From: Magnetospirillum sp. ME-1
GTDB lineage: Bacteria > Pseudomonadota > Alphaproteobacteria > Rhodospirillales > Magnetospirillaceae
Assembly: GCF_002105535.1 (NCBI RefSeq)
Contig: NZ_CP015848.1
Location: 1,116,907 to 1,180,906, forward strand
DNA: 64,000 nucleotides
Direction of reading: 5' to 3'
The first letter of the stretch is position 1; the number at the start of each line of letters is the position of its first letter. Below, in pieces: positions 17,131 through 26,703 of the stretch. Below the pieces are notes generated by a model, which was not told where the DNA came from, searched no databases, and saw only the letters and a program-made list of their open reading frames with translations. Made by a program: the position numbers and the translations under genes.

Positions 17131-19839
17131 TCACGACATCAGGCGGTTCCACCAGCCCTTGCGCGGCGGCTTGGCCGGGGCCGGGGGCTCGGGCTCGGCC
17201 ACCGGTTCCGCCGTCACGGCAGCCTCGGCCACGGGGGGCTCGGCCACGACCGGAGCCGGCTCCTCGACCGGCACCGGAGCCGGTTCGGGGGCGGCGGCGA
17301 CCGTCTCCACGGCCACCTGTTCCTCGGCTGCCTTTTCCTCGGCGGCTGGGGCCTCGGCCTTCTTCTTGGCCGGGGCGCGCTTGCGCTTGGGCTTTTCGGC
17401 CGGAGCGGCGTCCTCGGCGGCGGTCTCGGGCTTGGCCTCGGTCTTCTTCTTGGCCGGGGCACGCTTGCGCTTGGGCTTCTCGGCGGGGGCTTCCGCCTCG
17501 GTGGCCGGGGCGGCTTCGGTGGCCGGAGCGGCTTCGGCGGGCGGGGCCGCCTCGACGGCAACGGTATCGGCGGCCGGTTCGCTGGTCACGGCCTCGGCCT
17601 CTTCGGCTCCGGCTTCGCCCTCGGCACCCTCGGCGCCCTCACCGTCGCCCTCGCCGTCACGGCGGCGGCGGCGGCGGCCGCCGCGGCGGCCACGGCGACG
17701 CTTGCGCGGCTGATCGTCGTCACCACCCTCGGTGCGGGAGCCTTCGCCCTCGCCCTCGGCCTCGCCGTCATCGTCACCGGCTTCCGCCTCGCCCTCGCCA
17801 TGGGGCAGGTCCTCGGCGGGGGTGCCTTCACCCTCGGCCTGCTCGGGGCGGTCGTCGCCGGGCTTGCGGCGGCGGCGGCGGCGGCGGCGGCGCTTGCGGC
17901 CCTCGCCGTCCTCGCCCTTGTCGTCGTCGTTCCGCTCGTCGCGCGAGCGCTCGTCCCGGTTCCGGCCGGACCGCTCGGGCTGGGCTTCCTCGTCCTCGTC
18001 GTCCTCGTCCTCGTCCTCCTCCGGCTCGGCCTCGGCCGGCGGGCGGTGGGCGGCGTCATCCATGGAGATGGCGGTACGCGCCGGCTCGTCGGGGCGGAAC
18101 TCGGCCTTGACCTTGTCCATGCGGAAGGCCGGCGGGATCAGGGTCTCGTCGCCCTCCAGGAAGACCTCGAATTCGTAGCGCTCCTCGATGGCGGCCAGCG
18201 CCGAGCGCTTCTGGTTGAGGATGTACAGCGCGATGGCCGGCTGCACATGCACGGTGACCTCGGACGAGCGGCGGCGGATGCCCTCCTCCTCGATGGCGCG
18301 CAGGATGTGCACGGCCGCCGATTCCACCGACCGCACCAGGCCGGTGCCGCCGCAATGGGGGCAGGGGCTGAAGGTGGTTTCCTGGAGAGAGGGGCGCAGG
18401 CGCTGGCGCGACAGTTCCAGCAAGCCGAAGGCGCTGATCTTGCCCACCTGGATGCGGGCGCGGTCGTTCTTCAGGGCTTCCTTGAGGCGACGCTCCACCG
18501 CATGGTTGTTGCGGTTCTCCTCCATGTCGATGAAGTCGATGACGATCAGGCCGGCCAGATCGCGCAGGCGCAGCTGGCGGGCCACCTCGTCGGCGGCCTC
18601 CATGTTGGTCTTCAGCGCCGTCTCCTCGATGTGGCGCTCCTTGGTGGCGCGGCCCGAGTTGACGTCGATGGCGACCAGAGCCTCGGTCTGGCTGATGACG
18701 ATGTAGCCGCCCGACTTCAGCTGGACCACCGGCGAATGCATGGCGTCCAGTTGGGCTTCCACCTGATAGCGGTGGAACATGGGCATCACCGGGTCCTTGT
18801 AGGGCTGGACCTTCTTGGCATGCGACGGCGTCAGCATGCGCATGTAGTCCTTGGCCAGGCGGTAACCCTCGTCGCCGTCCACCAGCACTTCGTCGATGTC
18901 GCGGGAATAGAGGTCGCGGATCGAGCGCTTGATCAGGCTGGCCTCTTCATAGACCAAAGCCGGGGCGCTGGACTTCAGCGTCAGCTCGCGCACGCTGTCC
19001 CACATGCGCAGCAGGTATTCGTAGTCGCGCTTGATCTCGGTCTTGGAGCGCTCGGACCCGGCGGTGCGGATGATCACCGCCATGCCGTCGGGAATGTCCA
19101 TCTCGTTGGCGATGGCCTTGAGACGGCGGCGGTCGGTGGCGGAGACGATCTTGCGCGACACCCCGCCGCCCCGCGCGGTATTGGGCATCAGCACGCAATA
19201 GCGGCCGGCCAGGGAGAGGTAGGTGGTGAGAGCGGCGCCCTTGTTGCCGCGCTCCTCCTTGACCACCTGCACCAGCATGATCTGGCGGCGCTTGATCACT
19301 TCCTGGATCTTGTAATTGCGCAGCAGGCGCGCCCGGCGGCGCTCGTTCTCGGCGTCGTCGTCGCCGCCCACGGTTTCCACGTGGCGCTTGCGCGGGGCGC
19401 GTTCGGCGGCTTCGCCGTTCTCGCCGTTCTCAGGCGTGGGGGCGTCCTCGACGGTGGTGCCGTCGGCCTGCTCGGCCACCGCCTCGGCGGCCAGATGGCC
19501 CTCGCCGATGGCGTCGGCCTCGTCGCGGTCGTTGGTGGCTTCGCGCATCACCTCGGCCCGCTGGGCGGCCAGCAGCGCCTGACGGTCGGCCACCGGAATC
19601 TGGAAGTAGTCGGGGTGGATTTCGCTGAAGGCCAGGAAGCCGTGGCGGTTGCCCCCGTACTCGACGAAAGCAGCCTGAAGCGAGGGTTCGACCCTCACCA
19701 CCTTGGCCAGATAGATGTTACCCTTCAGCTGCCGCTTGGTGGATGTCTCAACATCCAGTTCTTCCAGGCGGGTTCCATTGACCACCACGACCCGGGTCTC
19801 TTCCGGGTGGGTGGCGTCGATCAACATACGCTTGACCAT
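17131..19839 (-). CDS. rne: ribonuclease E
   Basis: 902 residues. The S1 domain (about 35-220) is split by an acidic insertion at about 85-180, as in other alphaproteobacterial RNase E. The DNase I-like catalytic region has DVNSGR (D392) and IDFIDME (near D438). The Zn-link is CPHCGGTG (C493, C496). The C-terminal third is low-complexity: acidic and arginine-rich tracts, two copies of EKPKRKRAPAKKK, and a final GWWNRL patch. It is the endonuclease of mRNA decay and rRNA/tRNA processing and the scaffold of the degradosome. MVKRMLIDATHPEETRV is the family N-terminus, so ATG 19839 is chosen over the longer frame. Confidence 0.96.
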   Translation of the reverse strand: MVKRMLIDATHPEETRVVVVNGTRLEELDVETSTKRQLKGNIYLAKVVRVEPSLQAAFVEYGGNRHGFLAFSEIHPDYFQIPVADRQALLAAQRAEVMREATNDRDEADAIGEGHLAAEAVAEQADGTTVEDAPTPENGENGEAAERAPRKRHVETVGGDDDAENERRRARLLRNYKIQEVIKRRQIMLVQVVKEERGNKGAALTTYLSLAGRYCVLMPNTARGGGVSRKIVSATDRRRLKAIANEMDIPDGMAVIIRTAGSERSKTEIKRDYEYLLRMWDSVRELTLKSSAPALVYEEASLIKRSIRDLYSRDIDEVLVDGDEGYRLAKDYMRMLTPSHAKKVQPYKDPVMPMFHRYQVEAQLDAMHSPVVQLKSGGYIVISQTEALVAIDVNSGRATKERHIEETALKTNMEAADEVARQLRLRDLAGLIVIDFIDMEENRNNHAVERRLKEALKNDRARIQVGKISAFGLLELSRQRLRPSLQETTFSPCPHCGGTGLVRSVESAAVHILRAIEEEGIRRRSSEVTVHVQPAIALYILNQKRSALAAIEERYEFEVFLEGDETLIPPAFRMDKVKAEFRPDEPARTAISMDDAAHRPPAEAEPEEDEDEDDEDEEAQPERSGRNRDERSRDERNDDDKGEDGEGRKRRRRRRRRRKPGDDRPEQAEGEGTPAEDLPHGEGEAEAGDDDGEAEGEGEGSRTEGGDDDQPRKRRRGRRGGRRRRRRDGEGDGEGAEGAEGEAGAEEAEAVTSEPAADTVAVEAAPPAEAAPATEAAPATEAEAPAEKPKRKRAPAKKKTEAKPETAAEDAAPAEKPKRKRAPAKKKAEAPAAEEKAAEEQVAVETVAAAPEPAPVPVEEPAPVVAEPPVAEAAVTAEPVAEPEPPAPAKPPRKGWWNRLMS

Positions 19840-20270
19840 TAAGGCGATCTCTCCGTGGCGCCGCCCGCGACGATGCGCAGGGCACATGCGAGCGGCTGTC
19901 TGATCCAGCGAAGCCGGTGCGTAGGCACGGGCGATCTATCAGTTTGCCGCTGGAACCAGCGGCGCCTCGGAAAATGCCCGCGCATCCGATAGCGGACACG
20001 GGCCTCATTCGGGGGAAACCTGATCGCGGGCGGATCCGCCCGGCTTCGAATTCTAGGCTGGCGTCGCGGTCCGAGCCATGGCGCATCCCCGGGTTCGCAG
20101 TCATTGCGAACCATCGTGACGCCATCGTCCCATGAAGGACTGTCGGATCTTGCGAGCTCATGGGCAGTCAAAATAGCCGGGCTCCGCCCATTCGACAACG
20201 ATCTTGTTGCGGCCGGTCGGACCAGGTGGTCGATTTCGCCGAAGAGTCTGGTGAATCAAAGCGTTTTGGG
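19840..20270. other. rne 5' leader and divergent control region
   Basis: About 430 bases without a credible gene. RNase E genes usually have a long 5' leader through which the enzyme limits its own mRNA, and this region is the right place for one on the minus strand. No defined hairpin set is claimed. The plus-strand end holds the amidase promoter. Confidence 0.4.
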
Positions 20271-20318
20271 TTGAGCTTGAGTCCGCGTCTGCGCTATAGC
20301 TGTGCTGGTGATTCACCA
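20249..20318. promoter_or_regulatory. paired TGGTGAWTCA sites with GANTC cores around the amidase promoter
   Basis: TGGTGAATCA (20249-20258) and TGATTCACCA (20309-20318) are perfect 10-base inverted copies. The right one is part of the perfect 13-base palindrome TGGTGATTCACCA (20306-20318). Both contain GANTC, the CcrM methylation site used by GcrA in alphaproteobacteria. They flank the predicted -35/-10, the right one falling near the transcription start. Confidence 0.45.
20271..20300 (+). promoter_or_regulatory. predicted promoter of the amidase gene
   Basis: TTGAGC (20271-20276), an 18-base spacer and TATAGC (20295-20300). The start would be near 20307, about 25 bases before the ATG. Confidence 0.55.
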
Positions 20319-20332
20319 ATCGGCCCGTGACC

Positions 20333-21994
20333 ATGAGGCAGATGAGGACCAGACCGCTTTTCCTGTCGGTTTTGACGACCCTGGCGTTGCTGTGGGGGAT
20401 GTCCGGCGCGCCGGACGGCCTGGCGGCGACGGCCACGGGCGCGCGGCTGGGCATCCACGGCGAGGGCGTCACCCGTTTCGTCCTCGACCTGTCGGATCAG
20501 GTGGGGTTCAAGGTCACGCCGCTGGCCGATCCCTACCGCATCGCCATCGAGCTGACCGGCACCGATTACGCCGGGCCGGGCGGCATTGCCAAGCCCTGGG
20601 GCGCGGTCAACGCCATGCGCCTGGACGGCGGGCGGATCGTCCTGGATCTCAGGAAGCCCGCTCTGGTCAAGAACGCCTTCATCATTCCGCCCCGTGACGG
20701 GCTGGGCCACCGCCTGGTGGTCGATCTGTCGGAAACCACCCACGCGGCCTTCGTGGCCGCCGCCGGAAGCGCCAAGGCGCCGGTGCTGAAGGCCCCCGCC
20801 GCCGCCAAGGCCGCGCCGCCGCCCGCTCCGCCCGCGCCCAAGCCGGTCGAGGAGTTCCATCTGCCCGAGGCCGTCGCCCCCGCCGAGGCGTCCCGTCCCG
20901 TCACCGCGCCCGCCGCCGTCGCCAACCGCATCGTGGTCACCAGCCCCAACGCGCCGGCCGATTCCCTGCCGCCCGAGCCGGTGACCGCCGCGCCCTCCGT
21001 CCCGGCTCCGGCGGTTCAGGCTCCGGTCACTCTCATTCCGCCACCCATGCCGGTGGAACGTCCCCAGGTCGCCGAGGCCAAGGTCGCCGAGGCCAAGGTT
21101 ACCGAGGCCAAGGCCGCCGACAAGGCGGGGCGTCCCATGCTGTCGGCCCCCATGCCGCCGCCGCCCGAGCGTCCGGCTCCGCCCCAGCCCGTCGTCGCCC
21201 CCCAGCCGGCCCCGCAACCGGCGCCGGTGCAGCAGGCGGTACAGTCTGTGCCCCAGCCCTCGGCTCCCGCCACGGAAAGCGTCGCCAAGGCCAAGGACGG
21301 CGTGCCGGTGATCGTCATCGACCCCGGCCATGGCGGCGTCGATCCCGGCGCCACCGGCGTGTCGGGCACCTATGAAAAGCACATCACGCTGGCCATGGCC
21401 CGCGAGCTGAAGACCATGCTCGAGCGCAACGGACGCTACCGCGTGCATCTGACGCGCGACCGCGACGTGTTCATCCGCCTGCGCGAGCGCATCGCCATCG
21501 CCCGGGCCCAGGGCGCCGATCTGTTCATCTCGCTGCATGCCGACGCGGTGCAGAACCCGCAGATCAGGGGCCTGTCGGTCTACACTCTGTCGCGCAACGC
21601 TTCCGACGCCGAGGCGCAGGCTCTGGCGGAAAAGGAAAACAAGGCCGACCTCATCGCCGGCATCGATCTGACCCACGAATCCGCCGACGTGGCCAACATC
21701 CTGATCGATCTGGCCCAGCGCGAGACCATGAACCGTTCGGCCGGTTTCGCCGCCGAACTGGTGGACGAGGTGGGCCAGGAGATGGACCTTCTGGGCAACA
21801 CCCACCGTTTCGCCGGTTTCGCCGTGCTGAAGGCCCCCGACGTGCCGGCGGTGCTGGTGGAGATGGGCTACCTGTCCAACGAGGCGGAGGAGCGGATGCT
21901 GCGCCAGCCGCAGTACCGGGCCCGCCTGGCCAAGTCCGTCGCCAAGGCGGTGGAGCGCTTCTTCCCGCCCAACCTCAAGGCGAAGCGGCCCTAG
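20333..21994 (+). CDS. amiC: N-acetylmuramoyl-L-alanine amidase with AMIN domain
   Basis: 553 residues. Signal peptide to about residue 30, AMIN domain at about 35-140 (RFVLDLSDQVGFKV, DPYRIAIELTG) for localisation at the septum, a long Ala/Pro-rich linker to about 320, then Amidase_3. Zinc ligands and catalytic residues are seen in VIDPGHGGVDPGA, TYEKHITL, SLHADA and LVEMGYLSNEAEE. It cleaves the peptide from N-acetylmuramic acid and splits daughter-cell peptidoglycan. A GTG at 20327 is an alternative start. Followed by PBP1A, its functional counterpart. Confidence 0.93.
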   Translation: MRQMRTRPLFLSVLTTLALLWGMSGAPDGLAATATGARLGIHGEGVTRFVLDLSDQVGFKVTPLADPYRIAIELTGTDYAGPGGIAKPWGAVNAMRLDGGRIVLDLRKPALVKNAFIIPPRDGLGHRLVVDLSETTHAAFVAAAGSAKAPVLKAPAAAKAAPPPAPPAPKPVEEFHLPEAVAPAEASRPVTAPAAVANRIVVTSPNAPADSLPPEPVTAAPSVPAPAVQAPVTLIPPPMPVERPQVAEAKVAEAKVTEAKAADKAGRPMLSAPMPPPPERPAPPQPVVAPQPAPQPAPVQQAVQSVPQPSAPATESVAKAKDGVPVIVIDPGHGGVDPGATGVSGTYEKHITLAMARELKTMLERNGRYRVHLTRDRDVFIRLRERIAIARAQGADLFISLHADAVQNPQIRGLSVYTLSRNASDAEAQALAEKENKADLIAGIDLTHESADVANILIDLAQRETMNRSAGFAAELVDEVGQEMDLLGNTHRFAGFAVLKAPDVPAVLVEMGYLSNEAEERMLRQPQYRARLAKSVAKAVERFFPPNLKAKRP

Positions 21995-22003
21995 GGACCA
22001 TGT

Positions 22004-22108
22004 GTCATTCCGACGACCAGCGGGAGGAGGAATCTCATTTCTGGACCGGCGGGTCGGGAAGGGCACAGCCTGGGCAGGCCGAGATCCCTCGGCTGCGCTC
22101 GGGATGAC
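22004..22108. repeat. intergenic palindromic repeat, copy A
   Basis: About 105 bases bounded by GTCATTCCGA and TCGGGATGAC, an inverted pair with one mismatch. Its first 35 bases follow the same pattern as copy C at 31800 (GTCATYCYGACGACC, then GGGAGGA and GATCT/AATCT). This looks like a non-autonomous intergenic repeat of the kind common in alphaproteobacteria. It lies between the amidase stop and the next small gene. Confidence 0.6.
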
Positions 22109-22121
22109 GGATTTCTTTGAG

Positions 22122-22454
22122 ATGAGGCGTCTTTTCGCCCTGGCCGTCTTTATCCTTGCCGTTTCGGCGTTCCCCGCCCACGCCGAACCCAAGCCAACGG
22201 TCCCTTGCCTGACCTGCCCCCGGCCGGTGCCGGCCTGCTGGATGGTGGTCTATCGCTGGACCGACTACAACCTGCGCTCGGGCCCGGGCAACCATATGGT
22301 CATCACCGCCGGCGCGCCGCCCACCCGGCCCGAACTGGCCCAGGCCTCCGAGGATATCCTGCGTGGCATGCCCAAGGGGATGAAGACCGCCCTGGTGGGC
22401 ACCAGCCGCATCGACTGCCCGGATTCCATCAAGGCGGCCTCGCGCAAGCCGTGA
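22122..22454 (+). CDS. small secreted cysteine-containing protein
   Basis: 110 residues with a signal peptide (MRRLFALAVFILAVSAFPAHA). The mature part begins EPKPTVPCLTCPRPVPACW, with a CLTCP cluster and a later IDCPD, so disulphides are likely in the periplasm. No family recognised. The ATG at 22122 gives a clean signal peptide. A longer frame from 22002 would translate the intergenic repeat and is rejected. Confidence 0.55.
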   Translation: MRRLFALAVFILAVSAFPAHAEPKPTVPCLTCPRPVPACWMVVYRWTDYNLRSGPGNHMVITAGAPPTRPELAQASEDILRGMPKGMKTALVGTSRIDCPDSIKAASRKP

Positions 22455-22578
22455 CCATGCCCCCCCCCTGCTCATATGACAGTGGACAGGCGCGTCCATC
22501 GCCTGCATCTTCCCCGCACTTGACGCCGGAGGCCGCAAGGCGGTACCACCGGGCCTGACCCTAGAGGCACCCGATCCC

Positions 22579-25149
22579 ATGTTCCGCTTCCTGCTCGGAC
22601 TGTTCAGCCTGTTGATCCTGCTGGCCATCGTGGGGGCCGGCGGCGCGCTGTTCGTGTTCTGGCATTACGGACGGGGCCTGCCCGACTACCATCAGCTGGC
22701 CCATTACGAGCCGCCCATCACCACCCGCGTCTATGGCGGCGACGGCCGTCTGGTGGCCGAATACGCGGTGGAGAAGCGGGTCTTCGTGCCGCTGCCGGTG
22801 ATTCCCCAGCTGGTCAAGGACGCCTTCCTGTCGGCCGAGGACAAGAATTTCTATTCCCATGCCGGCATCGACCCGGTGGGTATCGCGCGCGCCATCGTCG
22901 TCAACCTGAAGAACCGGGGCAAGGGCGCCGACCGGCGGCCTGTGGGCGCTTCGACCATTACCCAGCAGGTGGCCAAGAACTTCCTCTTGACCAACGAGGT
23001 GTCCATCGAGCGCAAGGTCAAGGAAGCCATCCTGGCGCTGCGCATCGAGCGGACCTTCTCCAAGGACCACATCCTCGAGCTCTACCTCAACGAGATCTAT
23101 CTGGGCAGCGGCGCCTATGGCGTGGCGGCGGCCGCGCTGAACTATTTCGACAAGGGCCTGGACGAGCTGAACGTGGCCGAGGCCGCCTATCTGGCCGCCC
23201 TGCCCAAGGCCCCCAACAACTACAACCCCCATCGCCATCCCCAGGCCGCCAAGGAGCGCCGGGACTGGGTGATCGGGCGCCTGTTCGAAGACGGCAAGAT
23301 CACCCAGACCGAGTACCAGACCTTCGTGGCCATGCCGCTGGAGGTCCGCACCCGCAAGGAGATGCAGGCCACCCAGGGCGGTGATTACTTCGCCGAGGAC
23401 ATCCGCCGCGAGCTGCAGGCGAAATACGGCGAATCGGCGTTGTGGAAGGGCGGTCTGGTGGTGCGCGCCTCCATGGACGCCAGGCTGCAGGCGGTGGGTT
23501 CCAGGGTGCTGCGCCAGGGACTGGCCGCCTATGACCGCCGCCACGGCTGGCGCGGTCCCGTCACCCGCATTCCCGCCGCCGCCGGCTGGGGGCCGCTGCT
23601 GGCCGCCGTGCCGCGTCCCGGCGGCGCCGACGAGGCGTGGCAGACCGCCGTGGTGCTGGCGCTGAACGATCACGAGGCCACCCTGGGCCTGGTGGGCGGC
23701 AAGGTGGGCCGGGTGCCCTTCGCCGAGATGAAGTGGGCGCGCCCCGCCCTGGAAAAGTCCACCATGGGCCCGTTCCCCCGCCGCCCGGCCGACGTGGTCG
23801 CCCTGGGCGACGTCATCCTGGTGGAGCCGGTGGCCAAGGGCGAGGACGGCAAGCCCTATGCCGCCAATTCCTTCTCGCTTCGCCAGATTCCCAAGGTGGA
23901 AGGCGCCCTGGTGGCCATCGACCCCCATACGGGCCGCGTCATGGCCATGGTGGGCGGCTGGTCCTATGGCAAGAGCCAGTTCAACCGCGCCTCCCAGGCG
24001 CTGCGCCAGCCGGGATCGGCCTTCAAGCCGTTTATCTACCTGACGGCGCTGGAAAGCGGCTACACGCCGTCCTCGCTGGTGCTCGACGCCCCCATCGCCC
24101 TGCCCCAGGGGCCGGGCCTGCCGCTGTGGCGGCCCAAGAACTACAACGACGACTATCTGGGGCCGACCACGCTGCGCGTCGGCATCGAGAAGTCGCGCAA
24201 CCTGATGACCGTGCGTCTGGCCCAGGCCGTCGGCATGGAGAAGATCGCCGATTACTCCAACCGCTTCGGCATCTACGACAACCTGCCGCGCCAGCTGTCC
24301 ATGGCGCTGGGGGCCGGCGAGACCACGCCGCTGAAGCTGACGGCGGCCTACGCCATGCTGGTCAACGGCGGCAAGCGCGTGCGCCCCACCCTGATCGACC
24401 GCATTCAGGACCGCAACGGCAAGACCATCTTCAGCCACGACCTGCGCTTCTGCGACGGCTGCTCGGCGGGCCGCTTCACCGGTCAGGACATGCCGGTTCT
24501 GCCCGACATCCGCGAGCAGATGGTCGATCCCGTCTCCGCCTACCAGATGGTCAGCATCATGGAAGGCGTGGTCCAGCGCGGCACCGGCACCTCCATCAAG
24601 GCGGTGGGCAAGCCCCTGGCGGGCAAGACCGGCACCTCCAACGATTCCAACGACGTGTGGTTCGTGGGCTTCTCACCCGATCTGGCGGTGGGCGTGTTCG
24701 TCGGCTTCGACGATCCCGCCACCCTGGGACCGAAGGAAACCGGCGGCTCCATCGCCGCGCCCATCTTCCGCGACTTCATGATGGAGGCGCTGAAGGACAA
24801 GCCGCCGACGCCGTTCCGCGTGCCGCCCGGCGTGCGGCTGGTGCGCGTCAACGCCTCTACCGGAAAGCCCGCCATGCCCGGCGACCCCAAGGCCATCTAC
24901 GAGGCGTTCAAGGGCTCGGACCGCATGCCCGGCGACGAGGAGGACGTGCTGGAAGGCTCGGGCGGCGTCGATGCCGGCTTCAGCTTCGCCCCCTTCCTGG
25001 GAGCGGAGGAGGGCGGAACCTCGGGCAACGTTCAGCTGACGCCCCCGCCCGGCGTTGCCCCGGCCCCCGACGCCGGCACTCCGGCCATGCCGCCGGTCCC
25101 CCAGGCCCCGGCGGCCGGACCCGCGCCCTCGGCGGGCGGGTTGTATTAG
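22579..25149 (+). CDS. mrcA: penicillin-binding protein 1A
   Basis: 856 residues. An N-terminal membrane anchor (about 5-28), GT51 glycosyltransferase with SAEDKNFYSHAG (catalytic glutamate about E87) and STITQQVAKNFLL, an OB-like insert, then the transpeptidase with the SxxK motif in QPGSAFKPFIYL and KTGTSND. The C-terminal tail is Pro/Ala-rich. It polymerises lipid II and cross-links peptides in the periplasm. It stands downstream of the amidase, with which it shares the wall-growth role. Confidence 0.95.
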   Translation: MFRFLLGLFSLLILLAIVGAGGALFVFWHYGRGLPDYHQLAHYEPPITTRVYGGDGRLVAEYAVEKRVFVPLPVIPQLVKDAFLSAEDKNFYSHAGIDPVGIARAIVVNLKNRGKGADRRPVGASTITQQVAKNFLLTNEVSIERKVKEAILALRIERTFSKDHILELYLNEIYLGSGAYGVAAAALNYFDKGLDELNVAEAAYLAALPKAPNNYNPHRHPQAAKERRDWVIGRLFEDGKITQTEYQTFVAMPLEVRTRKEMQATQGGDYFAEDIRRELQAKYGESALWKGGLVVRASMDARLQAVGSRVLRQGLAAYDRRHGWRGPVTRIPAAAGWGPLLAAVPRPGGADEAWQTAVVLALNDHEATLGLVGGKVGRVPFAEMKWARPALEKSTMGPFPRRPADVVALGDVILVEPVAKGEDGKPYAANSFSLRQIPKVEGALVAIDPHTGRVMAMVGGWSYGKSQFNRASQALRQPGSAFKPFIYLTALESGYTPSSLVLDAPIALPQGPGLPLWRPKNYNDDYLGPTTLRVGIEKSRNLMTVRLAQAVGMEKIADYSNRFGIYDNLPRQLSMALGAGETTPLKLTAAYAMLVNGGKRVRPTLIDRIQDRNGKTIFSHDLRFCDGCSAGRFTGQDMPVLPDIREQMVDPVSAYQMVSIMEGVVQRGTGTSIKAVGKPLAGKTGTSNDSNDVWFVGFSPDLAVGVFVGFDDPATLGPKETGGSIAAPIFRDFMMEALKDKPPTPFRVPPGVRLVRVNASTGKPAMPGDPKAIYEAFKGSDRMPGDEEDVLEGSGGVDAGFSFAPFLGAEEGGTSGNVQLTPPPGVAPAPDAGTPAMPPVPQAPAAGPAPSAGGLY

Positions 25150-25201
25150 AGCGCCTTCGCAGGAAGGAAGAGGAGCGGCCTGATGCTTGTGCCGATGACG
25201 G

Positions 25202-26200
25202 CTATTGCGTCGGTCTGCTTCCCACCAGGAAGGCGCTCAACTCCTCAATTCTGTCCTGGTTTATCCAGTTCTCGACGGCGTCCCGGCGAAAGTGCGGGTC
25301 CACCTGAGATGCAAAGGCAATCCAGGCATCTCGGTATTCGATCCATGCCGCTTGGGTTACTTTGATGCCCTTTTGGTCGATGGTTCCGAATTTCCTGGCA
25401 AATGTTTCTGCCGGAACCCGCATCACGGCGCGATAGACCGCATTCAGGTGTGAATTGGTCGGGCCTGCTTTTTCGGCTCCGTGATAAGGCGGGCTACCAT
25501 CAGCCATGGCGTTGAGTTCCTCCAGGAAGGTCTCGCGCGCCCATGTATCTGCGGCCCGATAATCGTAATGGCGGAGCGTGCCGCTGTAATCCACCTCATT
25601 GCCGACCTGGGTGGTGATGAATTCTTCCGTCGCCGCGCTGAGTCGGGTGAAGGCCTTGGCGGCAGCAGGGGGAGGCCAGCGCCGCGCCAGATTGTCCAGC
25701 GCAGCATTCCTGGTGATACCCTCGATTCGATGGGTATGAATGGCGCACCAGTCGTTGGACGTGTCATTCGGACCGCTGTCGCACCAGCTGTAATTGCTTC
25801 CGCTCCACTGACTCATCTGGCGTGTATAGAGGTCTTCCACATGTGGGCCGGGATAGCGGCAGGCAAGGCTGATGGCGACATCCATGCGGCGCTCTCCACC
25901 AAGGCCGTTGGCGTAGAGCAGGATCAGGACCGCGGCCCCTTCATACGAAGCCCCGTCTTGGCGATAGCGCGCCATTGCGCAGATTCGGGCCGCGTGGGGA
26001 TTCGGAGGGGAACCGAGGCCGAAATACAGAGCTTCTGAATCACAAGTCTTAAGCGTGCCCAGATCATTAGGGTCGGGGATATCCTCGGCCGGTAGCTGGA
26101 TGGCTTCAAAGCGTGCGCAGAGTTCCTCCCGCGGAGGAATTGGGGCCGCAATGACCGGGAGTGTCGCGAGAAGTGTCGCAAGGATTACGAACGGCCTCAT
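25202..26200 (-). CDS. secreted protein with LprI-like C-terminal segment
   Basis: 332 residues with a signal peptide (MRPFVILATLLATLPVIAAP). The central part has several cysteines (ICAMARY, SLACRYPG, WCDSG, DWCAIHTH). The end, GIKVTQAAWIEYRDAWIAFASQ, resembles the LprI/DUF1311 helix pair seen in lysozyme-inhibitor-like proteins (QRAWLKYRDA pattern). The function is not established; a periplasmic role is likely. Base composition is a little lower in GC than its neighbours. Confidence 0.6.
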   Translation of the reverse strand: MRPFVILATLLATLPVIAAPIPPREELCARFEAIQLPAEDIPDPNDLGTLKTCDSEALYFGLGSPPNPHAARICAMARYRQDGASYEGAAVLILLYANGLGGERRMDVAISLACRYPGPHVEDLYTRQMSQWSGSNYSWCDSGPNDTSNDWCAIHTHRIEGITRNAALDNLARRWPPPAAAKAFTRLSAATEEFITTQVGNEVDYSGTLRHYDYRAADTWARETFLEELNAMADGSPPYHGAEKAGPTNSHLNAVYRAVMRVPAETFARKFGTIDQKGIKVTQAAWIEYRDAWIAFASQVDPHFRRDAVENWINQDRIEELSAFLVGSRPTQ

Positions 26201-26279
26201 GGATGATCGCCCTCTAATTGGGGAAAACCATCATGCGGCCGCTGTTATTGTCTGTCTATAACGCCCAGGGAATGGAGCC

Positions 26280-26681
26280 TTAGCCCCGCGCGTCGCTCAC
26301 CACCTTGACGATCTTTTCCTTGAGCGCCGGGGGCAGGACCGGCTTGGCCAGGAAGGCGTTGACGTTCAGCTCCTTGGCGCGGCCCACGGTGGCGGCGTCG
26401 GTGTGGGCGGTCAGCATCACCACCGGCAGATCGCGGCCGAAGGGCAGGGCGCGCAGCATCTTGACGAAACCGAAGCCGTCCATGGGGCGCATCTGGACGT
26501 CGCAGATCACCACGTCGGGGCGTTCGCGTTCGGCGGCTTCCAGGCCGGAATTGCCGTCATGGGCCTCGACCACCTGGCCGATTCCCACCTGCTGCAGCAT
26601 CTTCTTGACGATGGTTCTGACGAATTCCTGGTCGTCGATGACCAGAACCTTCAGCGCACCAAGATCAACGGCAGCGGGCAT
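26280..26681 (-). CDS. CheY-like single-domain response regulator
   Basis: 133 residues consisting of one receiver domain: VLVIDDQEFVRTIVKKML, phospho-acceptor D61 in VVICDVQMRPMDGF, the threonine in VVMLTAH and the lysine in FLAKPVLP. There is no output domain, so it acts by protein contact, for instance with a flagellar motor, kinase or phosphorelay. No kinase is adjacent. A 12-base inverted repeat lies in its upstream region. Confidence 0.88.
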   Translation of the reverse strand: MPAAVDLGALKVLVIDDQEFVRTIVKKMLQQVGIGQVVEAHDGNSGLEAAERERPDVVICDVQMRPMDGFGFVKMLRALPFGRDLPVVMLTAHTDAATVGRAKELNVNAFLAKPVLPPALKEKIVKVVSDARG

Positions 26682-26703
26682 CTGTCTGTTCCCCTGGAAA
26701 TGA

